From M55B177 sp034722275 (GTDB lineage: Bacteria > Chloroflexota > Dehalococcoidia > GIF9 > AB-539-J10), in contig JAYENW010000031.1 of NCBI GenBank assembly GCA_034722275.1, positions 1 to 55,501 of the forward strand: a stretch of DNA of 55,501 nucleotides. The letters are read 5' to 3'. A program made the position numbers and the translations under genes. Of this stretch, positions 25,695-34,893 are shown in pieces. Numbering within the stretch: the stretch's first letter is position 1; every line of letters starts with the position of its first letter. Below the pieces are notes generated by a model. The model did not search any database. It was not told where the DNA came from and was given only the letters and a program-made list of their open reading frames with translations.

Positions 25695-27701
25695 TTAAGC
25701 TCTTCCTTTGACTGACACAAATGCTCGCCTCCTCAGCCGAAATGGACTATACTCCCTGCCACCCCCTTCATAGAATTTGAATAAGAACTCCACAAAGCAT
25801 AGCCTAAGAGAATGCACGAAACAAGTAATGCCAGCGAGAACCAGGTTAATTGCATGTCCAACAAGCAAAATTATGATAAATATCAAGGAACCACCAATAA
25901 GATGCACTAAGCCGGCAGGTCCTGCAGGAATCATTCCGGATATTAAAGTTGCCATCATATTGAAACAAAACGCCAGGTAATATGTAGCCAGTCCCACACC
26001 TGCCAAGCGGCAATACGACATAACATCTCCCAAAAATCCCGTTACATCAAACAACCAAAAAATGCTTCCCAGGAAAGCCCCCTTCTGCATAATAGAAGAG
26101 ACGACAATTAATGCCAGGCCCGAGATTACAGCATATAGCAAGGCAGAATATATTTGTGCCGTTAGCAGCGGAATATTGACATGAAGTATGGCATGCATGA
26201 CCCAGGGTATCCCAGCGACTTGAAGTATAAATAAACCGGCTTTACCCAGAGCTATTCCTCTCTGCTTTTCCTTTATACCTTTAATCAGTGCTAGCACATG
26301 GCCTATGTTTACATGAATGAGACCAATTATTAATGAGAATACTATAAAGTACATACAATTTCCAAGTAGCTGCTCCACCCCTTTTGCAAGAGCTAGAGTT
26401 TCGATCCCGAAAAACGTGTAAAAATTCCCCAAATAGGTCCCGGTAAGCACGCCAATAACGATAGCAACACCGCTACTTATATAAAGTATTCTCTGAAACA
26501 ACTTAACGCCTTCAGATTCTGGGTCATCAACAAAGAAACGTAAGCCATACCTTGCGAATAATATAATGAGGGCAGCATAAACTACATCGCCCAGCATGAG
26601 ACCAAAGAAAAAGGCAAAGGAATAGGCTATTATTGGTGTAGGATCCCATTCTCCATATTTTGGAACGCCAAATAAGTTTACAATAACTTGGAACGGCTTA
26701 AACCCGGCGGGATTCCTCATTTCCGTGGGAGGTTCTTCTGCTCCTTCTGGCTTCCTTGTATCAATAAATACATAGTCTATATTCTCCTTGACCTCGGAAA
26801 TCGTAGCCTCAGCACTGCTCTCTGGAATCCATCCCTCGATTAACACGATATACTTCGCTTCACAAGCCTTTTCTAAAACTGCTAACCTTTCATTTTCCGC
26901 CACCAATGCTTCTCTGAAAAGAACAAGCTTTTCTAGATTCTCTCGGGTTTTGCTTTCGATCTCTGCATAAAGTCCTGTCAATTCTTTCTCGAGGCTAAGA
27001 ATTCTGCCTTCAGCTAACTCAAGGAATTCCCCCAGTGTCAAATCTTCATCCGGTATTTCAAGAATCCTGCCGCCTCCATCTTTGACTGCAGACTCGATGG
27101 TTTTTTGATCTCCAACTTTAGCAATTACATAAAAGACAGTTTCATCTCCCACCACGGTAGCAATACTTTCAAACAGGTGATCTTCAAGGTCAGGATACAC
27201 AGTCTCATATATTTCACTTGGAAGCATGAAGACCCTGGAAAAAAGGTAGCTTCCAGAAAAGTTTAGACTTCTCAAGCTAATATCAGCTTGTTGTTCAAGA
27301 TAACCCAGATACTTTTTTAGTTCGGTTAACCTGTGAACTTCCTCATTAACTTTAACAGCGCTCCGGTGCATATTGGCAAGCTTGTTGCATAATGATTTTA
27401 CTTCGTTATCAACTTCACTAAAGGGTCTGGTATATATAACTTCTACATCTTCACCTAGAAATACTTTCTCCCCTTTTGGTATATACACCAATATATCATC
27501 CAGGTCAGTTAGTAACTCAACAATCAATCCTCTTTCATATTCAATAGCATCCCTGTCAACAGGTTTTAGCTCCTTACTCTCTTCAACATGCAAGACACCA
27601 ACTTTATGTAAAGTCTTGAGTGCCTTATCTGAATAATCCTTAACAGTTATTACCCTGGCTTTAAGCATAGGGTCAGGTGTATTGACAATTAAAGGCATCA
27701 T
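25695..27701 (-). CDS. atpI: V/A-type ATP synthase subunit I (a-type stator)
   Basis: Subunit I holds the ion half-channels beside the K ring. The roughly 668-aa protein has a long soluble N-terminal half with coiled coil (about 1-330) and a C-terminal half with about seven membrane segments, including FGLMLGDVVYAA, IIGLIHVNIGH, SYCRLAGVGLATYYLAF and GHAINLVLAGITCFVHSLRL. The latter holds the Arg/His/Glu-rich helices of a-subunits. The frame opens at TTG 27722, but the ATG at 27701, one base after the subunit H stop, gives the usual N terminus (MMPLIV). Confidence 0.93.
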   Translation of the reverse strand: MMPLIVNTPDPMLKARVITVKDYSDKALKTLHKVGVLHVEESKELKPVDRDAIEYERGLIVELLTDLDDILVYIPKGEKVFLGEDVEVIYTRPFSEVDNEVKSLCNKLANMHRSAVKVNEEVHRLTELKKYLGYLEQQADISLRSLNFSGSYLFSRVFMLPSEIYETVYPDLEDHLFESIATVVGDETVFYVIAKVGDQKTIESAVKDGGGRILEIPDEDLTLGEFLELAEGRILSLEKELTGLYAEIESKTRENLEKLVLFREALVAENERLAVLEKACEAKYIVLIEGWIPESSAEATISEVKENIDYVFIDTRKPEGAEEPPTEMRNPAGFKPFQVIVNLFGVPKYGEWDPTPIIAYSFAFFFGLMLGDVVYAALIILFARYGLRFFVDDPESEGVKLFQRILYISSGVAIVIGVLTGTYLGNFYTFFGIETLALAKGVEQLLGNCMYFIVFSLIIGLIHVNIGHVLALIKGIKEKQRGIALGKAGLFILQVAGIPWVMHAILHVNIPLLTAQIYSALLYAVISGLALIVVSSIMQKGAFLGSIFWLFDVTGFLGDVMSYCRLAGVGLATYYLAFCFNMMATLISGMIPAGPAGLVHLIGGSLIFIIILLVGHAINLVLAGITCFVHSLRLCFVEFLFKFYEGGGREYSPFRLRRRAFVSVKGRA

Positions 27702-27702
27702 A

Positions 27703-28011
27703 TCAGCTTCGCCCCACAACAATAGCCACGATATGCGCTACAATTTCTTCTATTTTCTCGTGTGTACCGGCGTTAATTTCAGAAGCTTTTTTCTTAGATG
27801 CTTCAGCTTTCCCTTCAGCCTCAACCTTGGCCTTATCTACGATGTTATCACACTCTATCTTGACTTTCCCCAAAGGTAATTCAGAGGAGAGAATCTTCTC
27901 AACCTCTTTCTCAGATTCAAGAAGAATCTCACTAGCTTTAGCCTTAGCTTCTTCAAGTATCCTCTCAGCTTCAATCTCGAGAGCTTCTACACTACTGGTA
28001 ACTTCCTTCAT
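27703..28011 (-). CDS. V/A-type ATP synthase subunit H (peripheral stalk)
   Basis: A 102-aa, highly charged protein rich in Ala, Glu and Lys that should form a single coiled coil (about residues 5-90), as does the archaeal AhaH/V-type G stalk subunit that pairs with E. First gene of the ATPase operon, ending one base before subunit I. Sequence alone is low in information; the position in the H-I-K-E-C-F-A-B-D order makes the call. Confidence 0.8.
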   Translation of the reverse strand: MKEVTSSVEALEIEAERILEEAKAKASEILLESEKEVEKILSSELPLGKVKIECDNIVDKAKVEAEGKAEASKKKASEINAGTHEKIEEIVAHIVAIVVGRS

Positions 28012-28071
28012 GAAGATGATGCACCTTTCTACACATTACGCTGAATTTTATTCTCATTACCTTCGTAATAG

Positions 28072-28722
28072 TCAGTAAGTTAGTTGATGTGGCCTCGTTT
28101 TGACTGAATAACCCATACTTCTGAGCTCGGTTATGATTTGTCTGGCATCTTCAGTATCCAAATGAATAACCAAGCCAGTTCTCCCTTTCTCGCTCGAAGG
28201 AAGAGAATGTATGCTAGCTATCTTTATGCCATGCTTGCCAATGCAGCCCAGCACTTTTTGCATATTTTTGGCGTCCCCACAGTCAACAGATATACGTATG
28301 CCCTTTTGCCCCACGCCGAGCAGCGGATTCAAAATTCTGTAGAAGAAATCATTGGTAGTAACTATACCTATCAGCTTGTTATTTTCCATTACGGGAAGGC
28401 AACCAATTTTTCTATGCTGCGCTAGAGCGACGGCGCTTTCTACAGTCATATCAGGGTCGCCAGTGATCACCTGAGTTTTCATAATGTCTTTTACTTTCAT
28501 TTTGTGCAAGATCATGGTGAATTCCCAAATACTCCGAGCCATACCCGGAGACGGTAAGGCCTTCAGCACTTCATTCTTAGTTAATAGACCCACAAGTTTG
28601 CCTTCCTCAACTACAGGCAAGCGCTCAATTTTATGGGAGCGCATAACCTCACGAGCATCGTAGACAGTGGCATCTTCTGTTATAGTAACTACATTAGCTG
28701 TCATAACATCGCGCACAAGCAT
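28072..28722 (-). CDS. CBS-pair and ACT domain protein
   Basis: The 216-aa protein has two CBS motifs (MLVRDVMTANVVTITEDATV and MKVKDIMKTQVITGDPDMTVE) that form one adenosyl-nucleotide-binding module, then a C-terminal ACT-like domain (about 140-216) that usually senses a small ligand. Such AcuB-like proteins are regulators. The second ATG (28722) has the better distance from AGGAGG than the one at 28725. The gene lies 60 bases upstream of subunit H on the same strand, so it could report energy charge to the ATPase operon, but this is inference. Confidence 0.82.
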   Translation of the reverse strand: MLVRDVMTANVVTITEDATVYDAREVMRSHKIERLPVVEEGKLVGLLTKNEVLKALPSPGMARSIWEFTMILHKMKVKDIMKTQVITGDPDMTVESAVALAQHRKIGCLPVMENNKLIGIVTTNDFFYRILNPLLGVGQKGIRISVDCGDAKNMQKVLGCIGKHGIKIASIHSLPSSEKGRTGLVIHLDTEDARQIITELRSMGYSVKTRPHQLTY

Positions 28723-28820
28723 CATCCACCTCCTGTATCTTCCAAATTATAAACTGCCCTTCTCATTCCTTCAATCGGAGAAAACCAGACATTTTCATTT
28801 TGCACTGCGGGTTTATTAAT

Positions 28821-29672
28821 TCAAATCCCCACAGATTCAGTAGCCACCAATTCTTGTCTATATCCCGCCTCAACTGCCTGCCTATCCATATCAAGAGTAA
28901 GAATACGCTCCAAGGGAAACAGTATCTCATCTTCTGCACAGCGTAAATCAATAGCTTTGATATAGCTTCGACATCGCTCACAAGTATAAAGTCGGTATAA
29001 CTTCTTTACATCAGTGAAATAAACCAGCGTATCCTGGTCTTGATTACCACAGAAAGGGCACTTCAGCCGGAAAAAGAGCCATTCCGTATCACAGCGAGAG
29101 CATACGAGCCATCTGGCACCCGCTTCCTTATCAAGAAAGGCAAAATCTGGTTTGCCTCCGCAAACAGGGCATATGCATTTTCGCCAAGAATTTTGGCTCA
29201 CCAAAGGCGATAGTACTTCTGAATATCTGACAAGTATAGGATGGAAAGCGGCTTTAAACCAGAAGGAAACCGTCTCTTGCTTAACCTTCACCTCATTAGC
29301 AATCTCACTTGACAGGGAATAATGATACCAATCTCGGGCTGCTGCTTTCATACGTAAAGGCTGCGTGATAAGTTTCTCCATTGCAGAGGCGGTGGAAACA
29401 GTGCTGGGAAAATATCTACCAATTATCGAAATTGCCTCACGGAACAGTCTTTCCAATACTGGCCAGTCAGGAAATAAATCTTCAAACTGGAGAATAAAAT
29501 TAGCCTGAGCAAATCGCTTGGAAATTTCAGAAATGTGCCTATCCAAGGTGGGCAGATAGGAATGCTCTACTTCAAGCTGCAAAAGGTTTTGGTGAAGCTC
29601 TATATAGTTTGGGGCATGCTGCTTCCATTTCGCCAGTTGCTCTACTACCTTACTATCCACCAGCGTAGTCAT
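28821..29672 (-). CDS. fdhE: formate dehydrogenase accessory protein FdhE
   Basis: FdhE is a cytoplasmic rubredoxin-like protein needed to mature formate dehydrogenase. The 283-aa protein has paired zinc or iron cysteine motifs CPVCGG, CSRCDTEW, CPFCGN and CERCRSYIK in the C-terminal third. It starts 3 bases after the cytochrome b subunit gene, completing fdhA-B-C-E. Confidence 0.93.
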   Translation of the reverse strand: MTTLVDSKVVEQLAKWKQHAPNYIELHQNLLQLEVEHSYLPTLDRHISEISKRFAQANFILQFEDLFPDWPVLERLFREAISIIGRYFPSTVSTASAMEKLITQPLRMKAAARDWYHYSLSSEIANEVKVKQETVSFWFKAAFHPILVRYSEVLSPLVSQNSWRKCICPVCGGKPDFAFLDKEAGARWLVCSRCDTEWLFFRLKCPFCGNQDQDTLVYFTDVKKLYRLYTCERCRSYIKAIDLRCAEDEILFPLERILTLDMDRQAVEAGYRQELVATESVGI

Positions 29673-29675
29673 GCT

Positions 29676-30419
29676 TCAAGCTTGCTTCTTGGATATTTCT
29701 TCATACCATTTACCATAATGACTCTTGGCATACTCCACAGATATTTTGCCTGTTATCATAGAGCGAAGTGATTCACTCATTCTAGGATGCAGAGCACCTA
29801 AAACAACATGTACTACGAGCATACAGCCACCAATAATAAAAGCGATGTCATGGGTGAAGACACACCACTGGAAGACACCTGGAGCCACAGCACCTTTGGC
29901 AAAGGTCATGATGGCCCCAGTTATGAAGAAAATTGCGCCACAAAGGATGGTAATAAGCTGCCAGATCTTTTGCCCAGGGTTTATACGCCCTTGAGGAGGC
30001 ATTTTGCTTTCTTCCCCACCAAGATAATAATCAACTGCTGCTCTTAGCCAGCCAAGGTCCTCCCGTGTCCAGGTAAAAGATTCTTTTATATAATCCAAAC
30101 AGTTTTTACGGTAAGTGACAAAATAGAGCACCAAAACAACTGCAAAAATGTAAACGCAAATCCGATGAATGATACGAGTCCATCCTGCCACCGCAATCGT
30201 TCCCCAACCAGGAACGAAAAGAATCAGCCCAGTAAATCCAAGTAATATGATCAGCACTGCAGTTACCCAGTGGAGTGTCCTCGCCGGGAAGCTAAAGCGC
30301 ATAATACCTGGCCTTTTAGGATCATCAAAAAAGTAATCATAGAAAAAAGTCCCTATGACACTCCCAATAGTGGGGAAAATAGATGCCCAGAAGCCTTTTT
30401 CACTCTTGTTCTTTGACAT
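29676..30419 (-). CDS. formate dehydrogenase cytochrome b (gamma) subunit
   Basis: This membrane subunit passes electrons from the Fe-S subunit towards quinone. The 247-aa protein has about four or five membrane segments and haem-ligand-type histidines in RTLHWVTAVLIILLG, RIIHRICVYI, VFTHDIAFIIGG and MLVVHVVLGALH. An N-terminal segment resembling a further helix (IGSVIGTFFYDYFF) precedes them. Its start overlaps the end of the beta subunit gene by 20 bases. Confidence 0.88.
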   Translation of the reverse strand: MSKNKSEKGFWASIFPTIGSVIGTFFYDYFFDDPKRPGIMRFSFPARTLHWVTAVLIILLGFTGLILFVPGWGTIAVAGWTRIIHRICVYIFAVVLVLYFVTYRKNCLDYIKESFTWTREDLGWLRAAVDYYLGGEESKMPPQGRINPGQKIWQLITILCGAIFFITGAIMTFAKGAVAPGVFQWCVFTHDIAFIIGGCMLVVHVVLGALHPRMSESLRSMITGKISVEYAKSHYGKWYEEISKKQA

Positions 30420-31212
30420 TTTCTTTCTCCTCTTGAATCATCCTTGCTCGAGCAACGACAGAAGCTGTAAGCATACCCGCCCCTGCCAGCAAACCAAGAC
30501 CTACTCCTGTCCATTTCTCAATAGGCAATGAGATAGCAGCAGCAGGCATCTCTGGATTTTCGGGAAAGTCATAAACCGAAGGACGTTCAGCAAACACATA
30601 GAGCATGTGTAACCCTCCTAACTCTTGCTCCCCATAAAGATTGGCATCAGGATAGTCTTTTTTCAGAGTCATTACTCTTTGTCTTCCTTCTCTTATCAAA
30701 TCATCACGCTCACCAAATTTTATTGCTCCTGTAGGACAAGCTTTAGCACAGGCAGGCTCCAAACCATTGCTTACACGGTCAAAACAAAAGTCACATTTAC
30801 CCCCCATCAACCCCGTACCAAGCAGTTTATTAGCATGCTCATCCTTCCGGGGAATGTGAAAGGGACAAAACTCAATACAATAACCACACCCACTGCACTT
30901 ATCTCTCTCGTAAGTGACAAAGCCAAAATATGGATCACGCTTCAGAGCACCTGTAGGACAAACTTTGACGCATGCCGCATCAGTGCAGTGCATACACTGA
31001 TGTTTGCTGAAAAGCCATTTCAAGGTGCCATGATCATCGAGTTCCCTGAATTCGATTCTGGTCCAGGTATCAGCCGAAAGGTCAGGTGGATTCTCATAGG
31101 TTCCTAGGTTAGTGGTATGCACCTCTGGAAGATCATGCCACTGCTTGCAAGCAATCTGACATGCACGACAACCAATACACCTAGTAACATCCATAAGCAT
31201 CGCCTTAGCCAT
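30400..31212 (-). CDS. formate dehydrogenase iron-sulfur (beta) subunit
   Basis: The 270-aa protein carries four [4Fe-4S] clusters judged from four cysteine groups, beginning CIGCRACQIACK and including CMHCTDAACVKVCPTGA, CSGCGYCIEFCPFHIP and CDFCFDR...CAKACPTGA. A C-terminal hydrophobic segment (GLGLLAGAGMLTASVV) anchors it, as in FdnH/FdoH. The second ATG (31212) suits the GGAGGG spacing better than 31215. It lies 66 bases after fdhA. Confidence 0.93.
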   Translation of the reverse strand: MAKAMLMDVTRCIGCRACQIACKQWHDLPEVHTTNLGTYENPPDLSADTWTRIEFRELDDHGTLKWLFSKHQCMHCTDAACVKVCPTGALKRDPYFGFVTYERDKCSGCGYCIEFCPFHIPRKDEHANKLLGTGLMGGKCDFCFDRVSNGLEPACAKACPTGAIKFGERDDLIREGRQRVMTLKKDYPDANLYGEQELGGLHMLYVFAERPSVYDFPENPEMPAAAISLPIEKWTGVGLGLLAGAGMLTASVVARARMIQEEKENVKEQE

Positions 31213-31278
31213 CATTTCCCTCCATTGCTATAAATGTAACCAACTTTGCCATAACATCTCCATATTTACATTATTACT

Positions 31279-34200
31279 TTACTTCGCTCTTACATTGCAC
31301 AAGAAAGCTTTGTATTCAGGAATTGTGGTATTGGCATCACCTATATTAGCAGTAAGCAGGTTGGCGCTGTCACCGGTAGACAGCCCCATGTATCCCCAAT
31401 GCCAGGGCATACCAATCTCGTGAACCTTTCTCCCGTCAATCGCAAAGGGGCTAAAACGCTTGGTAACCATAGCCACTGCTTCTATTTCACCTCTTGCCGA
31501 TTCCACAATAACCTTTTGCCCATATCCAATACCCTTTTCATGAGCCAGTTCTTCACCTATCTCAACAAACATTTCAGGCATGAGTTCCACCAGCCAGGGC
31601 AAGTTTCTCGACATCTGCCCTGCCTGCCAATGTTCTGAGACACGGAAAGTAGTACAAACAATAGGATACTTATCAGGGCTACCTGTGAAATCCATATCAG
31701 ATTCCCAAATTGTAACCACGGGGTCATTCTGAGTGCCTGACATAAGGTTCTTTACAGGACTTTCCCACGGCTCATAATGCTCCGGAATCGGCCCATCTTT
31801 AAGAGCCTCGCCTGGGGCAAAGAGATGCCCCCGTCCCTCAGATGTCATAATGAAGGGAAGCCTTGTTCCTTTTTGAGACATTGGGGGCCAGCCTCCATCA
31901 GGCACATCACCTTCCCACACAGAACGCCATGGGTTCCATACAACAACCGGTGTCGTGGAATTCCACGGCTTGCCGTCAAGCTCAACTGAAGCCCTATTGT
32001 AAAGAATGCGACGATTTACAGGCCAGCACCATGCCCACCCAGGATAGAGTCCGGTATTAAACTTGTCAGGCGTAAGATCACGTCGAGCTGCCATATTACC
32101 AGTCTCAGTATAACTGCCACAATAGAGCCAATTGCCAGATGACGTAGTGCCATCATCTTTGAGTTTAGTGAAGCTGGGAAGAAGTTTCCCGGTTGTTAGA
32201 TCATATCCATTGATTTCCTTAGCTACCTTATGAACATCAGGCCCATCCCCATACTCCCAGGTCAAATTCAGGATGGGATCAGGATAGGCACCTCCTTCTT
32301 GAGCATACAGGTCCTTTAGCTTCTTAGCGAGCTTGGTCAATATCCAGAGATCGGTTTGTGCCATACCTGGAGCCTGGCAACATTCATAGCGCCACTGGCT
32401 CCACCTGCCACTGTTGGTAATACTACCTTCTTTTTCCAACGAAGCTTTAGCAGGAAGGAGAAAAACTTCAGTCTTTATCTGCCCAGGGTCAACACCGGGC
32501 CTTTTCCAGAAAGCAGCGGTTTCAGATTCCCAGAGTTCTGGCACTACCAGCCAGTCAAGTTTAGCAAGGTCCGCTCGCTCCATATTGCCATTGGGGCCAG
32601 AAACAGCAGTGTTGTGTCCCCAAGAAAGAAGGCCTCTTATTATGCCTTTGTGTATCGCTTCAGTTATAGCAATGTGTGAATGATTGCCTTCAACCTTGGC
32701 TAAATATTCATAAGCGAAATCGGGAGCCACAGCCGCATTCCCATACCAGGCTTTGAGCAGACTGACAATGTATTTCTTATAGTTCTGCCACCAGTTAGCA
32801 CTCAAGGGATCATTACTCATAGGAGTATGATTCTTGAGATAAGTTTTCAGATCCACATCCTCAGGACTGGGCGTCTTGAGATAGCCAGGAAGGATATGAT
32901 AGAGAATAGCATGGTCAGTTGAACCCTGAACATTAGACTGCCCTCGGGCAGCATTGATTCCACCACCTGCCACCCCAATATTCCCCAGCAGCAACTGCAA
33001 TATAGCATAGGAACGAATCATCTGAACAGCGTTGGTGTGCTGCGTTGCCCCCATAGCATAAAGGATCGTACCAGCTTTATCAGCTCTACCTGTCATCGCA
33101 TATGTCTTGCTAACCTTGAGATAAACATCTTTGGGTGTTCCCGTAATGCTGCATACCGTATCAACATCATAGCGGGAAAAATGCTTCTTGAGAATTTGAA
33201 AGACACAATTTGAATCTTTAAGGGAAAGGTCCCTCTTAGGAATACCTTTACCATCTAACTGATATACCCAAGTTGACCTATCATAACTTCTCTTGTTTGC
33301 ATTATAGCCGGAAAACAGACCATCCAAGTCTGCAGGCCCCCTAAAATTAGGGTCTATCAGCAAAGTTGCATTGGTATATTCCTTAATATAGGTCATATTG
33401 TAGTTTGCAGAATGCCTCTCAATGTCTTCAATGACGTACTTAATCATGCCACCGATGAACGCCACATCGGTGCCGGACCTCATTTTGGCGTAGATATCCG
33501 CCTTGGAAGATGTCCTGGTAAAGCGAGGGTCAACACTGATGAGTTTTGCCTCTTTTTCCATCGCCTTTGTAATCCACTTGAAGGATAATGGATGGTTCTC
33601 GGCAGCATTACTGCCAATTATCATTATGCAGTCGCTATTCTTGAGGTCGATCCAGTGATTAGTCATCGCACCTCGTCCAAATGACGAACCCAGAGCACCT
33701 ACCGTAGAGGAATGGCAGAGTCGGGCACAATGCTCAATATAGGTCATACCCATGGTACGGCAAAGTTTTGTAATCAGATAAGCCTCTTCGTTGTTGACTG
33801 CAGCACTGCCATCATTTGCTATAGCCTCGGTGCGATTAACAACACGACCATTTCCATCCTTATGTATCCAGTTTTCGTCTCGCATTTTCTTGATATTGCG
33901 GGCAATGCGTTCTATAGCCCAATCCCATGATTTTTCCTGCCACTCATAAGCTCCAGGTGCTCGATACAGGACTTTGCTCAGCCGTCTAGTATTATTAACC
34001 ACCTGAATAAGAGCAGAACCTTTACTACACAAAGAACCTTCATTGATAGGGTGGTCAGGATCCCCCTCAATATTTACGGCTTTACCATCCACAGAAGCCA
34101 CTATGAGACTACAACCTACGGCACAATAAGGACATATTGTCGTTTTCTCGCCAATCTTTTCCTTCCTGAGCGGGATGTCTATGGGAACCGCTTCCAGAAG

Positions 34201-34287
34201 AGAGTCGGGGTTGAACATTCCCAGAAAGGCAGCTCCAACCACACCTCCACCAGAAAGCTTTAGAAAATCTCTTCTCGTTAGCTCCAT
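31279..34287 (-). CDS. fdhA: formate dehydrogenase alpha subunit, molybdopterin, Cys type, Tat-exported
   Basis: The catalytic subunit oxidises formate to CO2 at a bis-MGD Mo or W centre. The 1002-aa protein starts with a Tat signal (TRRDFLKLSGGG), followed by the [4Fe-4S] cysteines C52, C55, C59 and C87. The active-site position, which is selenocysteine in E. coli FdnG, is Cys191 in ARLCHSSTVG, with His directly after it. The C-terminal molydopterin dinucleotide-binding domain is complete. The frame is open throughout, so no selenocysteine is needed. ATG 34287 is chosen for its spacing from AGGAGG. In the Dehalococcoides homologue this residue is Ser, so this enzyme looks more like a true formate dehydrogenase. 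Confidence 0.95.
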   Translation of the reverse strand: MELTRRDFLKLSGGGVVGAAFLGMFNPDSLLEAVPIDIPLRKEKIGEKTTICPYCAVGCSLIVASVDGKAVNIEGDPDHPINEGSLCSKGSALIQVVNNTRRLSKVLYRAPGAYEWQEKSWDWAIERIARNIKKMRDENWIHKDGNGRVVNRTEAIANDGSAAVNNEEAYLITKLCRTMGMTYIEHCARLCHSSTVGALGSSFGRGAMTNHWIDLKNSDCIMIIGSNAAENHPLSFKWITKAMEKEAKLISVDPRFTRTSSKADIYAKMRSGTDVAFIGGMIKYVIEDIERHSANYNMTYIKEYTNATLLIDPNFRGPADLDGLFSGYNANKRSYDRSTWVYQLDGKGIPKRDLSLKDSNCVFQILKKHFSRYDVDTVCSITGTPKDVYLKVSKTYAMTGRADKAGTILYAMGATQHTNAVQMIRSYAILQLLLGNIGVAGGGINAARGQSNVQGSTDHAILYHILPGYLKTPSPEDVDLKTYLKNHTPMSNDPLSANWWQNYKKYIVSLLKAWYGNAAVAPDFAYEYLAKVEGNHSHIAITEAIHKGIIRGLLSWGHNTAVSGPNGNMERADLAKLDWLVVPELWESETAAFWKRPGVDPGQIKTEVFLLPAKASLEKEGSITNSGRWSQWRYECCQAPGMAQTDLWILTKLAKKLKDLYAQEGGAYPDPILNLTWEYGDGPDVHKVAKEINGYDLTTGKLLPSFTKLKDDGTTSSGNWLYCGSYTETGNMAARRDLTPDKFNTGLYPGWAWCWPVNRRILYNRASVELDGKPWNSTTPVVVWNPWRSVWEGDVPDGGWPPMSQKGTRLPFIMTSEGRGHLFAPGEALKDGPIPEHYEPWESPVKNLMSGTQNDPVVTIWESDMDFTGSPDKYPIVCTTFRVSEHWQAGQMSRNLPWLVELMPEMFVEIGEELAHEKGIGYGQKVIVESARGEIEAVAMVTKRFSPFAIDGRKVHEIGMPWHWGYMGLSTGDSANLLTANIGDANTTIPEYKAFLCNVRAK

Positions 34288-34312
34288 CATCACCTCCTGA
34301 TATAAAGGTATA

Positions 34313-34341
34313 ATATTACCGCCATCGAGCCTGTTTGTCCA
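34313..34341 (-). promoter_or_regulatory. fdhA operon promoter
   Basis: On the minus strand TGGACA (34341-34336, 5 of 6) and TAATAT (34318-34313, 4 of 6) are separated by 17 bases. The start near 34306 gives a 19-base leader with AGGAGG before fdhA. It is divergent from the tatA promoter about 80 bases away. Confidence 0.5.
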
Positions 34342-34417
34342 CCTGCACCCAATATGAATTAGCTAATATTTGACCATAAGAATTCACTGACTCAAAAAAA
34401 GGCCAGGTTCTGGGAAA

Positions 34418-34446
34418 TTGACAAAACCTACAATTGTTGCTAGGCT
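34418..34446 (+). promoter_or_regulatory. tatABC promoter, perfect -35 and extended -10
   Basis: TTGACA (34418-34423) and TAGGCT (34441-34446) are 17 bases apart, and TGC directly precedes the -10. The start near 34453 leaves a leader of about 12 bases that is almost only the Shine-Dalgarno AAGGAGG. Confidence 0.5.
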
Positions 34447-34464
34447 AGCCGATAAGGAGGAGCA

Positions 34465-34659
34465 ATGAGACCACCAGGCCCATGGGAAATAATCCTCATC
34501 TTGGTCGTTGTCCTCATCATCTTTGGTGCAGGCAAGCTACCACAGGTATTCCGTTCTGCTGGTCAAGGTATAAGAGAATTCCGCAAGGCAAGCCAAGGCG
34601 AGGTAGATGAGGATAAAAACACCAAAAAAACGACGAAAAAACCAGCAGAAAAAAAATAA
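34465..34659 (+). CDS. tatA: twin-arginine translocase subunit TatA
   Basis: TatA oligomers form the passage for folded proteins. The 64-aa protein has one N-terminal membrane helix (WEIILILVVVLIIFGAGKLP), the FGAGKLP hinge and an amphipathic helix (VFRSAGQGIREFRKA), then a charged tail. AAGGAGG precedes the ATG. Opposite to the Tat-signal-bearing FdhA. Confidence 0.93.
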   Translation: MRPPGPWEIILILVVVLIIFGAGKLPQVFRSAGQGIREFRKASQGEVDEDKNTKKTTKKPAEKK

Positions 34660-34686
34660 CCTGCTACCCTTAAAGAAGAAGTTAAT

Positions 34687-34893
34687 ATGGGCTTTTGGGA
34701 AGTATTGCTTGTTTTGCTTATTGCCTTTATCGTCGTTGGTCCTCAAAAATTGCCCACAATAGCCCGAGAGCTAGGCAAAGGAATTCATTGGCTTCAGAAA
34801 TCCTGGAGCGATTTCAAGGTAACAGCAGCCAGAGAATTTGATGCTAGCGAGGATAATAAGAACAACTCTCAGTGGAACAAGAAAAAAAGCTGA
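34687..34893 (+). CDS. tatB: TatB-like (TatA/B family) subunit
   Basis: The 68-aa protein has a single membrane helix (WEVLLVLLIAFIVVGPQKLP) with the VGPQKLP hinge usual for TatB and a following amphipathic helix. It is shorter than E. coli TatB (about 170 aa), so the split between TatA and TatB roles is inferred from order. Its 3' end overlaps tatC by 22 bases. Confidence 0.85.
   Translation: MGFWEVLLVLLIAFIVVGPQKLPTIARELGKGIHWLQKSWSDFKVTAAREFDASEDNKNNSQWNKKKS

Noticed and set aside
31279..34287. Selenocysteine (in-frame TGA) in formate dehydrogenase
   Set aside because: The frame is open without internal stops and the active-site position is coded as Cys; no SECIS-like need arises.
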